Shown in pieces: positions 16,855 through 25,663 of a stretch of DNA of 64,000 nt. The DNA is from Desulfovibrio sp. JC022. Lineage in GTDB: Bacteria > Desulfobacterota > Desulfovibrionia > Desulfovibrionales > Desulfovibrionaceae. Location: positions 1 through 64,000 of the forward strand of contig NZ_VOPZ01000010.1 of assembly GCF_010470665.1 (NCBI RefSeq), in the 5' to 3' direction. The translations under genes were made by a program, and so were the position numbers. Under the pieces are notes generated by a model, which worked only from the letters and a program-made list of their open reading frames with translations, searched no databases and was not told where the DNA came from. Every line of letters begins with the position of its first letter. Position 1 is the stretch's first letter.

Positions 16855-18752
16855 TAGCGGGCCTCGCTGATTTCGCGGATGGCTATGGGGCCGGACATGG
16901 TCCGCTCCGAGCCGTCCTGATATTTGATACGGGCGGTGAGATTGATCTCCTTTGCACCGTTATAAAGAGCGTGGATGAGATCGCCGTAACGCTCGCCTAT
17001 GATCTTACGGCGAATTTTGCGGGTACGGGTCAGTTCGCCGTCGTCCGCGTCCAGTTCTTTAAAGAGCAGGGCAAAACGCTTAACCGAAGTGCCGTCCTCC
17101 AGAGATTCATTGATTGATGCAACTTCTTCGCTGATAAGGTCGTAGAGATTGGGGTTGGAAGCCAGATCCTGATAGGTGGTGTAGGTCAGCTGCTGCTGTT
17201 CGGCCCAACGCCCGGCAATATCACTGTCCAGACAGATGATGGCGGTGATGTAGTCGCGATCCTGCCCGACGACCACCGCTTCCTGTACATAAGTGGAGAA
17301 CTTGATCTTGTTCTCGATGAACTGCGGGGAGAAGCGGGCTCCGCTATTGAGGGTCATTACATCGGAAAGGCGGTCGATAATAACCAGCTGCCCGTTGTCC
17401 TTGAAATATCCGGCATCACCGGATTTGAGCCAGCCGTCTTCAATTGTTTCGGCAGTGGCTTCCTCATTTTTAAGGTAGCCTTTAAAGACAGCAGGACTTT
17501 TGGTCAGTACTTCGCCTTCTTCGGAAATCTTGATTTCGGTTTCCGGGATAGGTTCACCCACAGTATCAAAACTGACAGAGCCGTCCTTGTGGATACAGGA
17601 AATACCTGCCACTTCGGTCTGCCCGTAAATCTGCTTCAGGTTGATGCCCAGCGCATGAAAAAAGGTAAAGGTGTCCGGCCCCAGCGGTGCGCCCCCGGTA
17701 GACCCGCTGCGGATGCGCGAAAATCCCAGACGGTCCCTGAGAGCCCGGAACAAGCAGAGCTCAGCCAGCCAATAGCCGAACTTGTCCATGGCTGAGGGAG
17801 TCTGCCCGTGCAAGACCTTGTCAGCATAATTGATGCCCATGGGCAGAAACAGATTAAACAGCCAGCGTTTGAGCGGCGTGGTCTCCATTATACGGACACG
17901 GACTTTGGCAGCCATATTTTCCCAGACGCGGGGCGGAGAAAAAATGAGATGCGGGCCGATTTCGCGGATATTTTCCTGCACCGTATCCGGCTCTTCAGGA
18001 AAGTTTACGCAAAATCCGAAAAGCAGAGCCGAAGCCACAGCCATCATCTGTTCGCCCATCCATGCCAGCGGCAAAAAGGATACAAATTCATCGGATTCTT
18101 TTTTGGGATCGGAATCACCGAGGTTCCAGGCCATGGAAAGAAGATTCTCGTGGGTCAGCATGGCCAGCTTGGGACGTCCGGTGGAACCGGAGGTAGTGGC
18201 GATAATCGCGACATCTTCGGGAACAACTTCAGCGGTCCATTTTTCGAATTGATCAGCCTTAGCCTTGCCGAGCGACCTGATGTCATCAAAGGACATAAGT
18301 CCTTGCTCATCATAATCCACCAGCCCTTTGGGATCATGAGAAATTATGTATTTGAGGTCCGGGAGCTGGTCACGGATGGAGAGGATTTTGTCCACCTGCT
18401 CCTGATCCTCGGCAACCACGAGCCTCGCTTCAGAAAGAGTAAAAATATAACCGATTTCGTCCGCCGGAGAGTCCTGATAAAGTCCCACGGAATATCCGCC
18501 AATGCCCTGAATCGCCAGCTGAGCCCAAAGCCATTCAGGGCGGTTATCACCGATGATGACGATGGCATCGCCCTTCCCAAAACCCAATGACTTGAGTCCG
18601 GCGGCGAACTCGGATGTTATTTCAAGATACTGCTTATATGAAAACGACTGCCAGATGCCGAGATATTTCTCACGCATGGCCGTGCGGGTAGCCCGCTCGC
18701 GCCCGTTTTTGATCAGCAGTGCCGGAAGTGTTGTATTGTATGGACGGCTCAT
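16854..18752 (-). CDS. AMP-forming long-chain acyl-CoA synthetase-like protein
   Basis: 632-aa adenylate-forming ligase (FadD/FAA type). The ATP-binding motif IATTSGSTGRPKLAMLTHE, the adenylate motif YGQTEVAG and GWLKSGDAGYF are intact; the catalytic lysine region lies in the C-terminal lid. It activates a carboxylic acid to an acyl-CoA. The start at 18752 (MSRPYNTTLPALL) has AAGGAAGG upstream and overlaps the livG stop region; the longer reading from 18944 is an artefact within livG. Its position inside a liv operon, between livG and livH, suggests that the imported acid is thioesterified at once, possibly trapping it. Confidence 0.9.
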   Translation of the reverse strand: MSRPYNTTLPALLIKNGRERATRTAMREKYLGIWQSFSYKQYLEITSEFAAGLKSLGFGKGDAIVIIGDNRPEWLWAQLAIQGIGGYSVGLYQDSPADEIGYIFTLSEARLVVAEDQEQVDKILSIRDQLPDLKYIISHDPKGLVDYDEQGLMSFDDIRSLGKAKADQFEKWTAEVVPEDVAIIATTSGSTGRPKLAMLTHENLLSMAWNLGDSDPKKESDEFVSFLPLAWMGEQMMAVASALLFGFCVNFPEEPDTVQENIREIGPHLIFSPPRVWENMAAKVRVRIMETTPLKRWLFNLFLPMGINYADKVLHGQTPSAMDKFGYWLAELCLFRALRDRLGFSRIRSGSTGGAPLGPDTFTFFHALGINLKQIYGQTEVAGISCIHKDGSVSFDTVGEPIPETEIKISEEGEVLTKSPAVFKGYLKNEEATAETIEDGWLKSGDAGYFKDNGQLVIIDRLSDVMTLNSGARFSPQFIENKIKFSTYVQEAVVVGQDRDYITAIICLDSDIAGRWAEQQQLTYTTYQDLASNPNLYDLISEEVASINESLEDGTSVKRFALLFKELDADDGELTRTRKIRRKIIGERYGDLIHALYNGAKEINLTARIKYQDGSERTMSGPIAIREISEAR

Positions 18753-18753
18753 T

Positions 18754-19590
18754 TTACCTTCCTTGATAAAGCCCGCCCTCGTCTCCAAGGTAGGCACTAA
18801 TAACTTTCTTGTTCTGCTGCACTTCATCGGGAGTTCCACAAGCGAGGATGCGACCGAAATCGAGCACCACCACGTGATCGGAAATATCCATGACCACCCC
18901 CATATCGTGTTCCACCAGAAATACTGAAATGCCCCACTCCTCATTGATGTCGAGAATGTAGCGGGCCATGTCTTCGGTCTCTTCGAGGTTCATGCCCGCC
19001 ATGGGTTCGTCGAGAAGGAGCAGTTCAGGCTCGGCAGCCAGCGCGCGGCCCAACTCGACTTTTTTCTGAACCCCGTAAGGCAGGTGTCCGGCGGCCTGAT
19101 GGCGGTAGGGGGAGAGCCCCAGAAAATCGATGATTTCCTCTACCCGCTCCCTGTGCGCGGATTCTTCCTTGCGGGCCTTGCCGAAGTAGAGAAGCGAGGA
19201 CAATATACCGTAATTAATACGCGAATGACGCCCCACCATCAGGTTATCCAGTACGGAAAGTCCCCGGAACAGGGCAATGTTCTGAAAAGTACGGGCCATA
19301 CCGAAATGGGTACGCTTGTTGGCCGGCGTACCAAGCATCTCATCCCCTTTAAGGGTAATGGAACCGGTGTCGGGAAAGTAACGCCCGGAAATACAATTGA
19401 GCATGCTGGTCTTGCCCGCGCCGTTGGGCCCGATGAGCGAGGTGATACTTCCCTTGCGCACTTCACAGTTCACCCTTGAGAGCGCGGCCACTCCTTTAAA
19501 GGTCAAGGTAACATCCTTGACCTCAAGCATAACCTGATCCATGGGGACCGGTTCACAGTCCGGTTTGAAAAAGGGGCTACTGCCATTCAT
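18754..19590 (-). CDS. livG: Branched-chain amino acid-type ABC transporter ATP-binding protein LivG
   Basis: 278 aa. Walker A LIGPNGAGKTSMLNCISG, LivG-type signature LPYGVQKKVELGRALAAEP, Walker B LLLLDEPMAGMN and the C-terminal EVQQNKKVISAYLG are all present. The N-terminus is about 16 residues longer than usual; MDQVMLEVKDVTLTF, 16 codons in, is a possible alternative start. The ATG at 19590 lies 14 nt inside the upstream CBS-ACT gene, so translation is coupled. It forms the ATPase pair with LivF. Confidence 0.92.
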   Translation of the reverse strand: MNGSSPFFKPDCEPVPMDQVMLEVKDVTLTFKGVAALSRVNCEVRKGSITSLIGPNGAGKTSMLNCISGRYFPDTGSITLKGDEMLGTPANKRTHFGMARTFQNIALFRGLSVLDNLMVGRHSRINYGILSSLLYFGKARKEESAHRERVEEIIDFLGLSPYRHQAAGHLPYGVQKKVELGRALAAEPELLLLDEPMAGMNLEETEDMARYILDINEEWGISVFLVEHDMGVVMDISDHVVVLDFGRILACGTPDEVQQNKKVISAYLGDEGGLYQGR

Positions 19591-20230
19591 CCCTGAAATC
19601 CTCCGGTCCTACGACATCGTAACCGTTCTTCTGCAAAACTGCGGCAACGGACGAGGGGTTCTCGGCATTAATCCGAATAACGACCATTCTGCGGGAATCG
19701 TGATTGAATGTTCCGGTGGAAATAATGGAATAGCCGAGCTCGTCAATGAGGCTGGAAACGTGCTTAAGCACGCCGGGGCGGTCTTCCACCTCGAAAACTA
19801 TGCGTGAGCCGCCTTCAGCGAATCCCATTTCTTCAGCCAGGACATCGAGAATAACGTTGCGATTGATATAACCGAGAAGATTATTGTTAGCGTCCACCAC
19901 CGCGAGTCCTGCCAGATTCTTGCGGCGCATGATCACCGCGGCTTCCTCGATTTCAGTTTCAGGGCTGACCGTGGTGATGTCTGTGCGCATAATCTTTTTA
20001 AGGGTCAGTTTGGAGAGCAGGTAGTTGATTTCGTGTTTATCCAGCCCGGTCATGGTTGAAGGCATGGCCGCGCTGATATCTTCCTTGCGCACATATCCCA
20101 CCAGCTTGCTCTTATCCACGATAAGCAGCATCCAGAGCATATTGTCATCCATAAGGATGGAAGCATCTTCCGCCAGCGTATCCGGTGACTGCGGCATGAA
20201 GTCTTTCAACATCTTAAGCCCGACGTACAT
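19577..20230 (-). CDS. CBS-pair and ACT-domain protein (AcuB-like)
   Basis: 217 aa. Two CBS motifs cover about residues 1-140 (VDKSKLVGYVRKEDI, VVDANNNLLGYINRNVILDVL), a fold that binds adenosine nucleotides, and an ACT domain covers about 142-217 (RIVFEVEDRPGVLKHVSSLI), a fold that binds amino acids or related small ligands. The layout matches AcuB-like regulators. It is the first gene of the liv/acyl-CoA ligase operon, with AGGAGG 9 nt before the ATG. It probably senses AMP/ATP state and a small ligand to tune the ligase or transporter; the partner is not known. Confidence 0.85.
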   Translation of the reverse strand: MYVGLKMLKDFMPQSPDTLAEDASILMDDNMLWMLLIVDKSKLVGYVRKEDISAAMPSTMTGLDKHEINYLLSKLTLKKIMRTDITTVSPETEIEEAAVIMRRKNLAGLAVVDANNNLLGYINRNVILDVLAEEMGFAEGGSRIVFEVEDRPGVLKHVSSLIDELGYSIISTGTFNHDSRRMVVIRINAENPSSVAAVLQKNGYDVVGPEDFRDEWQ

Positions 20231-20270
20231 ATATAAAAACCTCCTGAAACAAATATGGTTGGTTCTCTAT

Positions 20271-20286
20271 TGAAAGGAACGTGCCA
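20271..20286 (-). promoter_or_regulatory. Candidate sigma54 (-24/-12) promoter of the liv operon
   Basis: On the minus strand the sequence TGGCACG-N4-TTTCA matches the sigma54 consensus TGGCACG-N4-TTGCW except that the -12 GC reads TC. The -24 GG is at 20285-20284. Transcription would begin about 30 nt before the first operon gene at 20230. Support comes from the sigma54 activator encoded in the same operon and the palindromes 150-240 bp upstream. The imperfect -12 lowers confidence. Confidence 0.5.
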
Positions 20287-20429
20287 AAGGAGGTTGATAA
20301 ATTTACTTCGCTAGTCATTAACGCAAATATTCATTTATTTAGGAGTGTTACAAAAACTGAAAATCGCAGAGGAATACAAAAAGACGCTGCTGAAAACAAT
20401 TTATACAGACATGTAAAAATGTATTTTTA

Positions 20430-20530
20430 GCAACTTTTGTTGACAAAATTATATTGAGGCGGGGCAATAGCTACTTTTTTTGCGTAAGGAGCCGTTTCGC
20501 AACTTTAGTTGCAAGAGCAACTTTGGTTGC
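20430..20530. promoter_or_regulatory. Three GCAAC-N4-GTTGC palindromes, candidate activator sites
   Basis: Palindromes at 20430-20443 (GCAAC TTTT GTTGA, one mismatch), 20499-20512 (GCAAC TTTA GTTGC) and 20517-20530 (GCAAC TTTG GTTGC). The two distal sites are 18 bp apart centre to centre; the proximal one is 69 bp nearer to the promoter. Clustered dyads 150-240 bp upstream of a sigma54-like promoter fit binding sites for an NtrC-type activator, most likely the response regulator at 9889-11316. Confidence 0.6.
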
Positions 20531-20634
20531 TATGCATTTCAATCAGCGTGATGCTGAAAATTCCCTTTTCAAATTCAGCAGAAGCAGACGATTTAAAACT
20601 GGCCGCACGACTCCGCCATTATCAGCACCAAAAC

Positions 20635-20705
20635 CAAAAGCCCCACAATGAGATAACACATTGCCGGGCTTTACTTTTTCTTGGAACCAGCGATCGGAAT
20701 TGATG
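20635..20705 (-). repeat. tRNA-3'-end-like relic plus terminator, copy A
   Basis: On the minus strand a TCAATTCC segment (T-loop-like) is followed by TGGTTCCA (acceptor end with CCA), a short A-rich spacer and an imperfect hairpin (AAAGCCC, CAATG / CATTG, GGGCTTT). The same order occurs at copies B (26.7 kb) and C (63.5 kb). It looks like the 3' end of a tRNA with its terminator, the usual attachment site for integrative elements, and marks the right-hand side (in minus reading, downstream end) of the decayed export island. The rest of a tRNA is not present. Confidence 0.4.
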
Positions 20706-20761
20706 GAAGAACCTATAGATGAGGGACTGTCTTTGAAAGATTAAGGTCGCCACACAAGAAT

Positions 20762-21463
20762 TCAAACTTTTGGACTCAATGCCACAAGCCGCTCAATCTG
20801 CCCAAGAGAAATAAGATGGGCGTAAATAACTGCAAGATAGCCTTTATTCTTCAATTCAAGAAAGACATCATCCGGCAATTCATTCAAACGCTGTCCATTT
20901 ACTCCGTAGATGCCTTGCAGGCTGTGCGGGCAGTTCTCCCCCGGAACTTTAATGTCCAAGGGTACTATTAATGATTTATCAGCAAGGTATGCGCTGAATT
21001 CAGTTGTTGCAGCCGCTGCCGCCTGCAATTCTCCCATGAACTGCATTATGTTGTTCAGGGTTGTGCTCTCTCTACCCTCTTCGTCAAACAAAGGCTCACC
21101 TGCACCGATATTCAGGAGTCCGCTGTCCTCGTCAAAAAGCAGTACCCATTTGTCCGGTTGGCCCTCAAAATACGAATATGAAAAAGGGTACTGACGGATG
21201 GAAGCGGGAACAAAAGGGACCAGCCACTTTCCCTCCCCATCCACAAAAAAATTCTGCCCAGGCTCAAATCCCAACATGACTCCGGGGTCAAATCCTCCGA
21301 TGTCAGCGTTCTCGACAAATATAATCGGAAAAACCGAACAAGCCTGCACAAATTCAGCCAGCACCAAACGGGCAAAATGTGCACCTGCCGCAAAATCCAT
21401 ATTTTCGGGAGTCCTGATTTTGTACGCTGCATGTTCATTTTTATTTAAGGGCACCATTTTCAT
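20762..21463 (-). CDS. SapC family protein
   Basis: 233 aa, no signal peptide or membrane helix seen. Matches the SapC family by the pattern: N-terminal VPLNKNEHAAYKI, HFARLVLAEFVQACSVFPII, GWLVPFVPASIRQYPFSY-like central block (here KWLVPFVPASIRQYPFSY) and the C-terminal VYAHLISLGQIERL-like end. The biochemical role of SapC proteins is unknown to me. It is the last gene of the minus-strand island, 18 nt after the adaptor fragment, and looks intact while its neighbours are broken. Confidence 0.8.
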   Translation of the reverse strand: MKMVPLNKNEHAAYKIRTPENMDFAAGAHFARLVLAEFVQACSVFPIIFVENADIGGFDPGVMLGFEPGQNFFVDGEGKWLVPFVPASIRQYPFSYSYFEGQPDKWVLLFDEDSGLLNIGAGEPLFDEEGRESTTLNNIMQFMGELQAAAAATTEFSAYLADKSLIVPLDIKVPGENCPHSLQGIYGVNGQRLNELPDDVFLELKNKGYLAVIYAHLISLGQIERLVALSPKV

Positions 21464-21481
21464 ATATATTCCTCTCTTATC

Positions 21482-22358
21482 TTAAAACCCGGTTTCCCTG
21501 ATCAACACCGCAGCCACATAACGGAAAAATCGTCCTGCAAAACTTGCTTTTTCACCCTCAAGACGCAAAGCTCCCCCGCTCACCCAGACAGGTGAAATTA
21601 TCTGAGCATCCGACTGCAACTCAATCCTATAAGTTGCTGATTCCGGAACAAGTTTCCCTAGCTCTCCCGGACGGGCCGAGATTGCTCCGCCATGGATTGT
21701 AGCAAGCATCCGGTCATCAAGCGTGTCAACCGGGACAGGGTCAATTGAGGTGACATGCACAGGAATCCATTTCCAACTCCCTGTATCAGCCAGAAAAGTT
21801 CCTCGGGCACCTAATCGAATCCTGCCCAATTCTCTTTCCTCTACATATGCCTCAAACCGGGTGCCCTCCTCTGTTGAAACGGCACCTAGCTTCGTTTTAA
21901 TAGAAATCCATTGTCCCGTACGGAGAGGCTCAGAAACAGAATACTTTCCACTGAAAGGAGCTTTAATTACCAGCTGCTCCAACTGCTTATTGATTCCAAA
22001 CAACTGAGAATCCACTTCGGAAAGCTGTTGTTGAAGCACATTAATTGATTCCAGCTCCCTAACAGACCCTGCACTGCGCTTGATCAATTTTTGTAACAAA
22101 TGACAGCGGGCATTAAGGACACGCTTACGTGTCTCAAGTTCAGGGGATCTCATACGCAGCAAAGTCTGCCCTGACTGAACAGACTCTCCCGGCTAGACCA
22201 GCACTTCTGAAACAAGACCTGTGCTTTTGGGATAAATACGCTGAAACTTATCCGTTTTCAGTACGGCGGGAAGGTTCAAAGTCGTCTGCCATGGAACAAA
22301 TATAAGTATTGCTCCCAGCAAAAAGAATGCTGGTAAGAGCAGTCGTAAACCTGAAAAT
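21482..22358 (-). pseudogene. Adaptor (HlyD-like) C-terminal half of a broken M50-peptidase/adaptor gene
   Basis: The minus-strand frame reads a membrane helix (LLLPAFFLLGAILIFVPW), then TLNLPAVLKTDKFQRIYP and KSTGLVSEVLV, an amber stop at 22195-22193, then PGESVQSGQTLLRMRSPELE, a coiled coil and a barrel-sandwich region to the stop at 21482. The sequence on both sides of the TAG is one continuous adaptor domain, so the stop is a nonsense mutation (one base from AAG Lys). The ORF after the TAG (226 aa from a TTG at 22162) is a remnant. It continues the M50 gene upstream but in another frame. Confidence 0.75.
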
Positions 22359-22359
22359 T

Positions 22360-23553
22360 TTACTCCACCGCAAAGAGGATAATCCCCAGCACCTTAAAAA
22401 AAGCATGGTAGACCAGAAAAGCAATCCCAAAAAAAAGAAAAAAGCGGTACAGCCATGTACCCCATGCATAAGCAATGAAAACAGCTTCACGGCGCGGGGA
22501 CAACATTTCAGGTTTGGGATCATCAATCCCAAACAAAAACCGACGCAGACGCCAGCGGGCAAGGGCGAAGGAGCGGGATTGAAGGTTTTCTGCCCCCAGC
22601 CAGTCGGAAAGTACGTAGTAGCCGTCGAAACGCATAAACGGGCTCATATTTATCAGCAGACTGCCCACCCAACTTACTGTGGCCACAAAAAAAGCACCAC
22701 TGCGCAAGAAGCCGTCATCAAGAAAACTCCACAAAAAAGTGGCGATCATAGCCAGAGCCAATTCCACCTTGACCCCGGCAAGGGATATGAGCAGCCGCTG
22801 ACGGTGCGACCTCAGCCGCCATGAATCCGTTGTATCGGTATAAAGCATGGGGTACATGACCAGAAAAGCCACGCCCATAACCGGAATTTTGCAGCCCATG
22901 CGCTTGGCTGTATAAGCGTGCCCCAATTCATGGGCGGTCTTGACCAGCATCAGGGTCAACCCGAAAATGGCCACCCCGCGCAGATTAAAAAAATCCTGAA
23001 ATGTAGCTTGAAATACTTCCCACTGCCGGGTGGTCAGATAGAGTCCCAGCATTCCGAGAAATAACAGAATCGGCCAGACCAGCCGGGAATAAAGAGGAGC
23101 AACCAAAGGCAATATCTTGGAGAGAAAACGATCCGGCTGAAAAATGGGGACCCGGAAATAAAGATAATTCTTGAGCAGCCATTTAAGCGGCGAAACCTTG
23201 CCCTGCTCCACCTCACGGCAAAGCCCTTCAACCTGTTGCGAAGACGAAATAACCACGAGTTTGTTGCGGATCAGGAAATCCATCAGTTCGAGAACATCTC
23301 CCCGTCCGGACCTGATACCGAAGCCGGATAACTTTTCAATAAAACCATCAAGACTCACCCCAGCCTGCCAATGACTGAGGAGAGTAAAAACCTGCCTGCC
23401 CATACGGAAAAACACATTGCGTTGCGGATCATGCAGGGTCCATTGGGGGAAGCCGTCTTCTCCGGCACCGCCTTCGATGAGCCTCAAGTTCTGCCTGATG
23501 GCCGGGAGAACCATAAGCGGACAAGCGTTTGCAGACTGCTCCATGCCTTCCAC
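22360..23553 (-). pseudogene. Site-2-type (M50) metallopeptidase, 3'-disrupted
   Basis: 397 aa from a GTG that overlaps the previous stop (TAGTG). An N-terminal winged/PqqD-like region (residues 1-100) precedes a membrane domain with the zinc motif HELGHAY near residue 207 and SPFMRFDGYYVLSDW near 300 (the second zinc-ligand Asp), as in site-2 proteases. Known relatives in export clusters are about 700 aa with an HlyD-like C-terminal half. Here the frame ends at LGIILFAVE-stop, while the missing half continues at once in another frame (21482-22358). A cytoplasmic stretch before the next helix also seems missing, so a small deletion with frame loss is likely. The peptidase part alone might still be made. 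Confidence 0.75.
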
Positions 23554-24896
23554 TACAGCCCTGTGGCCTGTCGCAAAGCGATAAGCGGACGCCTGAACAG
23601 ATAATAGGCGATGGAGACATGTTCGCCGTAGACCTTGGCTGTTCCCTGCAACCCGATACGGGGCACATCCTGTGTTTCATCGAAAACAGCGGTCACGATA
23701 TGGGCATAATCTCCTGCGGGAGTGCTTTCCGGCATATAATCCGAATACTTGACCCGCCCTTTAAGGGGGTTGAGCGGATCACTGTCCAGAAAAACCAGAA
23801 CTTCATTCCCCGGCTCAAGCAGAACAGCATCCTTGACCGGAAGCATGATCCTGACCTCCACCCTGCCCGGATCGGCAATACTCATGATTGCCTCACCTAC
23901 TGCCACCGGACGCCCCTCCCAACGGTCCGGGGGCGGGGTGACCGCAACACCGGGGATATCGGCGGTAAGACGGGTCCGGGCCAGAATATCTTCAGCATAC
24001 TCAGCTTCTGCCTTCCGCTGCTCCACAAGGGCTTTCTGTTCGGCCAAAAGTTCCAGACTACGGGCATTGACGAATGCCCCTCGTCTTGAACTTGAATACT
24101 CCTCTTCAGCCACTTTGAGAGCTTTTCGGGCTACTTCAAACCTGTTCCGCGGCTCGGTATCATCAAGCAGGACCAGCAGTTCGTCTTTTCCCACACTCTG
24201 GCTGGAACGGACAACAATCTCTTTGACAACGCCATTAATGGGAGCTGCAACCACAAAAGGGTCAGCCGGAACCACTTCTACCGGGGCCAGTGCCGAAAGC
24301 CGCACCTGAAGAACAAACAAAAGAATAAAAGCAATAATCGAAAGAATAAAAACCGGCCTGCGCGGCAATGAGGTCAAGGCTTTTCGAAATGTTATACGCG
24401 GCTTGTACAATTGGAGGGCATGAGCGCAGGTTTCCCCGAAATGATTGAACAGGACCTGATTATTCTCACTGAAAGATTCATCCGAAGCAAACAGAAGTGC
24501 TCCCATGTCTCCACGCTGGGCGGAAAGGGGCAGCCAGTAAATATGTGCCGGACAATACTCCCCCCATTCACGGGCATCACGTTCGTCCATTTCCGTGCGT
24601 TCAACAAGGTGGGGAATTCGTCCTTTATCGCTGTTCCAGATTCTTTTGCCGACCCGTTCAAACCATTGCACAGCCGGGACATTGCGATCCACAAAAGGCT
24701 GGTCGGAGAGAGCTTCCATCCGCAATTGACCGCCATCAGCAACCATCAGGCAACCCATGGAATAAGGAACCAGATTCCGGGGTTCGTTAACCATGACAAA
24801 GCTTAAGCCTTCACGGCTTTCGGCGTTCCTTACTGACCTTTCAAGCTGGATCAGAATTGAGAACCTGTCCGGGGACGTACGGCCTGTTTCGCCCAC
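23553..24896 (-). CDS. HlyD-family periplasmic adaptor with N-terminal GAF-like domain
   Basis: 447 aa from a GTG with GGAG 6 nt upstream. Residues 1-180 resemble a GAF domain (LGALLFASDE-like strand MGALLFASDESFSENNQVLF), one membrane helix lies near 195-215 (PVFILSIIAFILLFVL), then come the barrel-sandwich half (VVAAPINGVVKEIVV), a coiled coil (about 275-330) and the other half with LEPGNEVLVFLDSDPLNPLKG. Such adaptors link an inner-membrane component to TolC. No disruption was seen, unlike the genes on both sides. With its partners broken, a working export complex is unlikely unless completed elsewhere. Confidence 0.8.
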   Translation of the reverse strand: MGETGRTSPDRFSILIQLERSVRNAESREGLSFVMVNEPRNLVPYSMGCLMVADGGQLRMEALSDQPFVDRNVPAVQWFERVGKRIWNSDKGRIPHLVERTEMDERDAREWGEYCPAHIYWLPLSAQRGDMGALLFASDESFSENNQVLFNHFGETCAHALQLYKPRITFRKALTSLPRRPVFILSIIAFILLFVLQVRLSALAPVEVVPADPFVVAAPINGVVKEIVVRSSQSVGKDELLVLLDDTEPRNRFEVARKALKVAEEEYSSSRRGAFVNARSLELLAEQKALVEQRKAEAEYAEDILARTRLTADIPGVAVTPPPDRWEGRPVAVGEAIMSIADPGRVEVRIMLPVKDAVLLEPGNEVLVFLDSDPLNPLKGRVKYSDYMPESTPAGDYAHIVTAVFDETQDVPRIGLQGTAKVYGEHVSIAYYLFRRPLIALRQATGL

Positions 24897-24899
24897 AGC

Positions 24900-25654
24900 T
24901 TACTCCGGGCCTTTAAAATATACTGATCCCCCCATGCCGGGAACAAGAAAACCGTCAAGTCCCTTCAACTACACCCGCACGGGCAGGGTTTTGCTGACCG
25001 GGTCAACAGCCGCACCCACGGCTTCAACAACTCCGGAAAAAGTCTTCCCGGTCTCATCAATCACGAAATTGACGGATGACCGCGCTTGACCCATTTGAGC
25101 CAATTGGAAGGGATAATCACTTCTGCTTCAAGATCGGCAGGATTGACGATTTCAATAAGTTCCTGCTGGGCCTTGACGGACTGGTGCGCCCGGACATCAA
25201 CCCGAACAACCCGTCCGTTGAACGGATCCCGGACTATGCAACGTCCTACCGCCAGCTGGGCAATGCGCAATTCAGCCTGCTTTTGAGCCAGCTCTGCCTC
25301 ATCAAGAGCCAGTTCAACCGAACCGATGGAATTAAGTTTCATCAGCCTGCGGTCATTGTCCACCTTGGCTTTGACCCCTTTCAGGGAGGCTCTGGTTTTG
25401 CTCAGTTCCGCCTTGAGCATGGAACAGTCAAAGGCCAGCAGAACTTTGCCCCTTTTAAAAGATTCGCCTGCCCGGAACGGAACAGCCGCCACCCGCCCGG
25501 AAATCTCACTGGAAAGGACCACCCGGTTAACGGCCTTGATCAATCCCCTTGCTTCCCATTCCTGACCGATTGAACTTGATGAATCCTGCGCAAGACAAAA
25601 AGACGGCAGCAGCATTAAAAACAACTGAAATAGAACCAATGCATATTTACTCAT
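24900..25654 (-). pseudogene. HlyD-family adaptor, frameshift and amber mutation
   Basis: The intact frame starts with a signal peptide (MSKYALVLFQLFLMLLPSFCLA) and the first barrel half (EISGRVAAVPFRAGESFKRG), then a coiled coil, and stops at 25061 after WLKWVKRGHPSIS. The family sequence continues in the next frame: NFVIDETGKTFSGVVEAVG, AAVDPVSKTLPVRV, an amber codon at 24971-24969, LKGLDGFLVPGMGGSVYF, and a natural stop at 24902-24900, right before the GTG of the next gene. One small indel near 25085 and one nonsense mutation therefore explain the break. The original protein was about 250 aa. Confidence 0.8.
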
Positions 25655-25663
25655 CGGGCCACC

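Noticed and set aside
20454-20703. Two short plus-strand frames in the gap before the island
   Set aside because: They run over the palindromes and the terminator-like relic and have no family features.
21482-25654. Amber codons read as pyrrolysine
   Set aside because: Both genes also carry frameshifts, so decay is the simpler explanation; no pyl genes are in the window.
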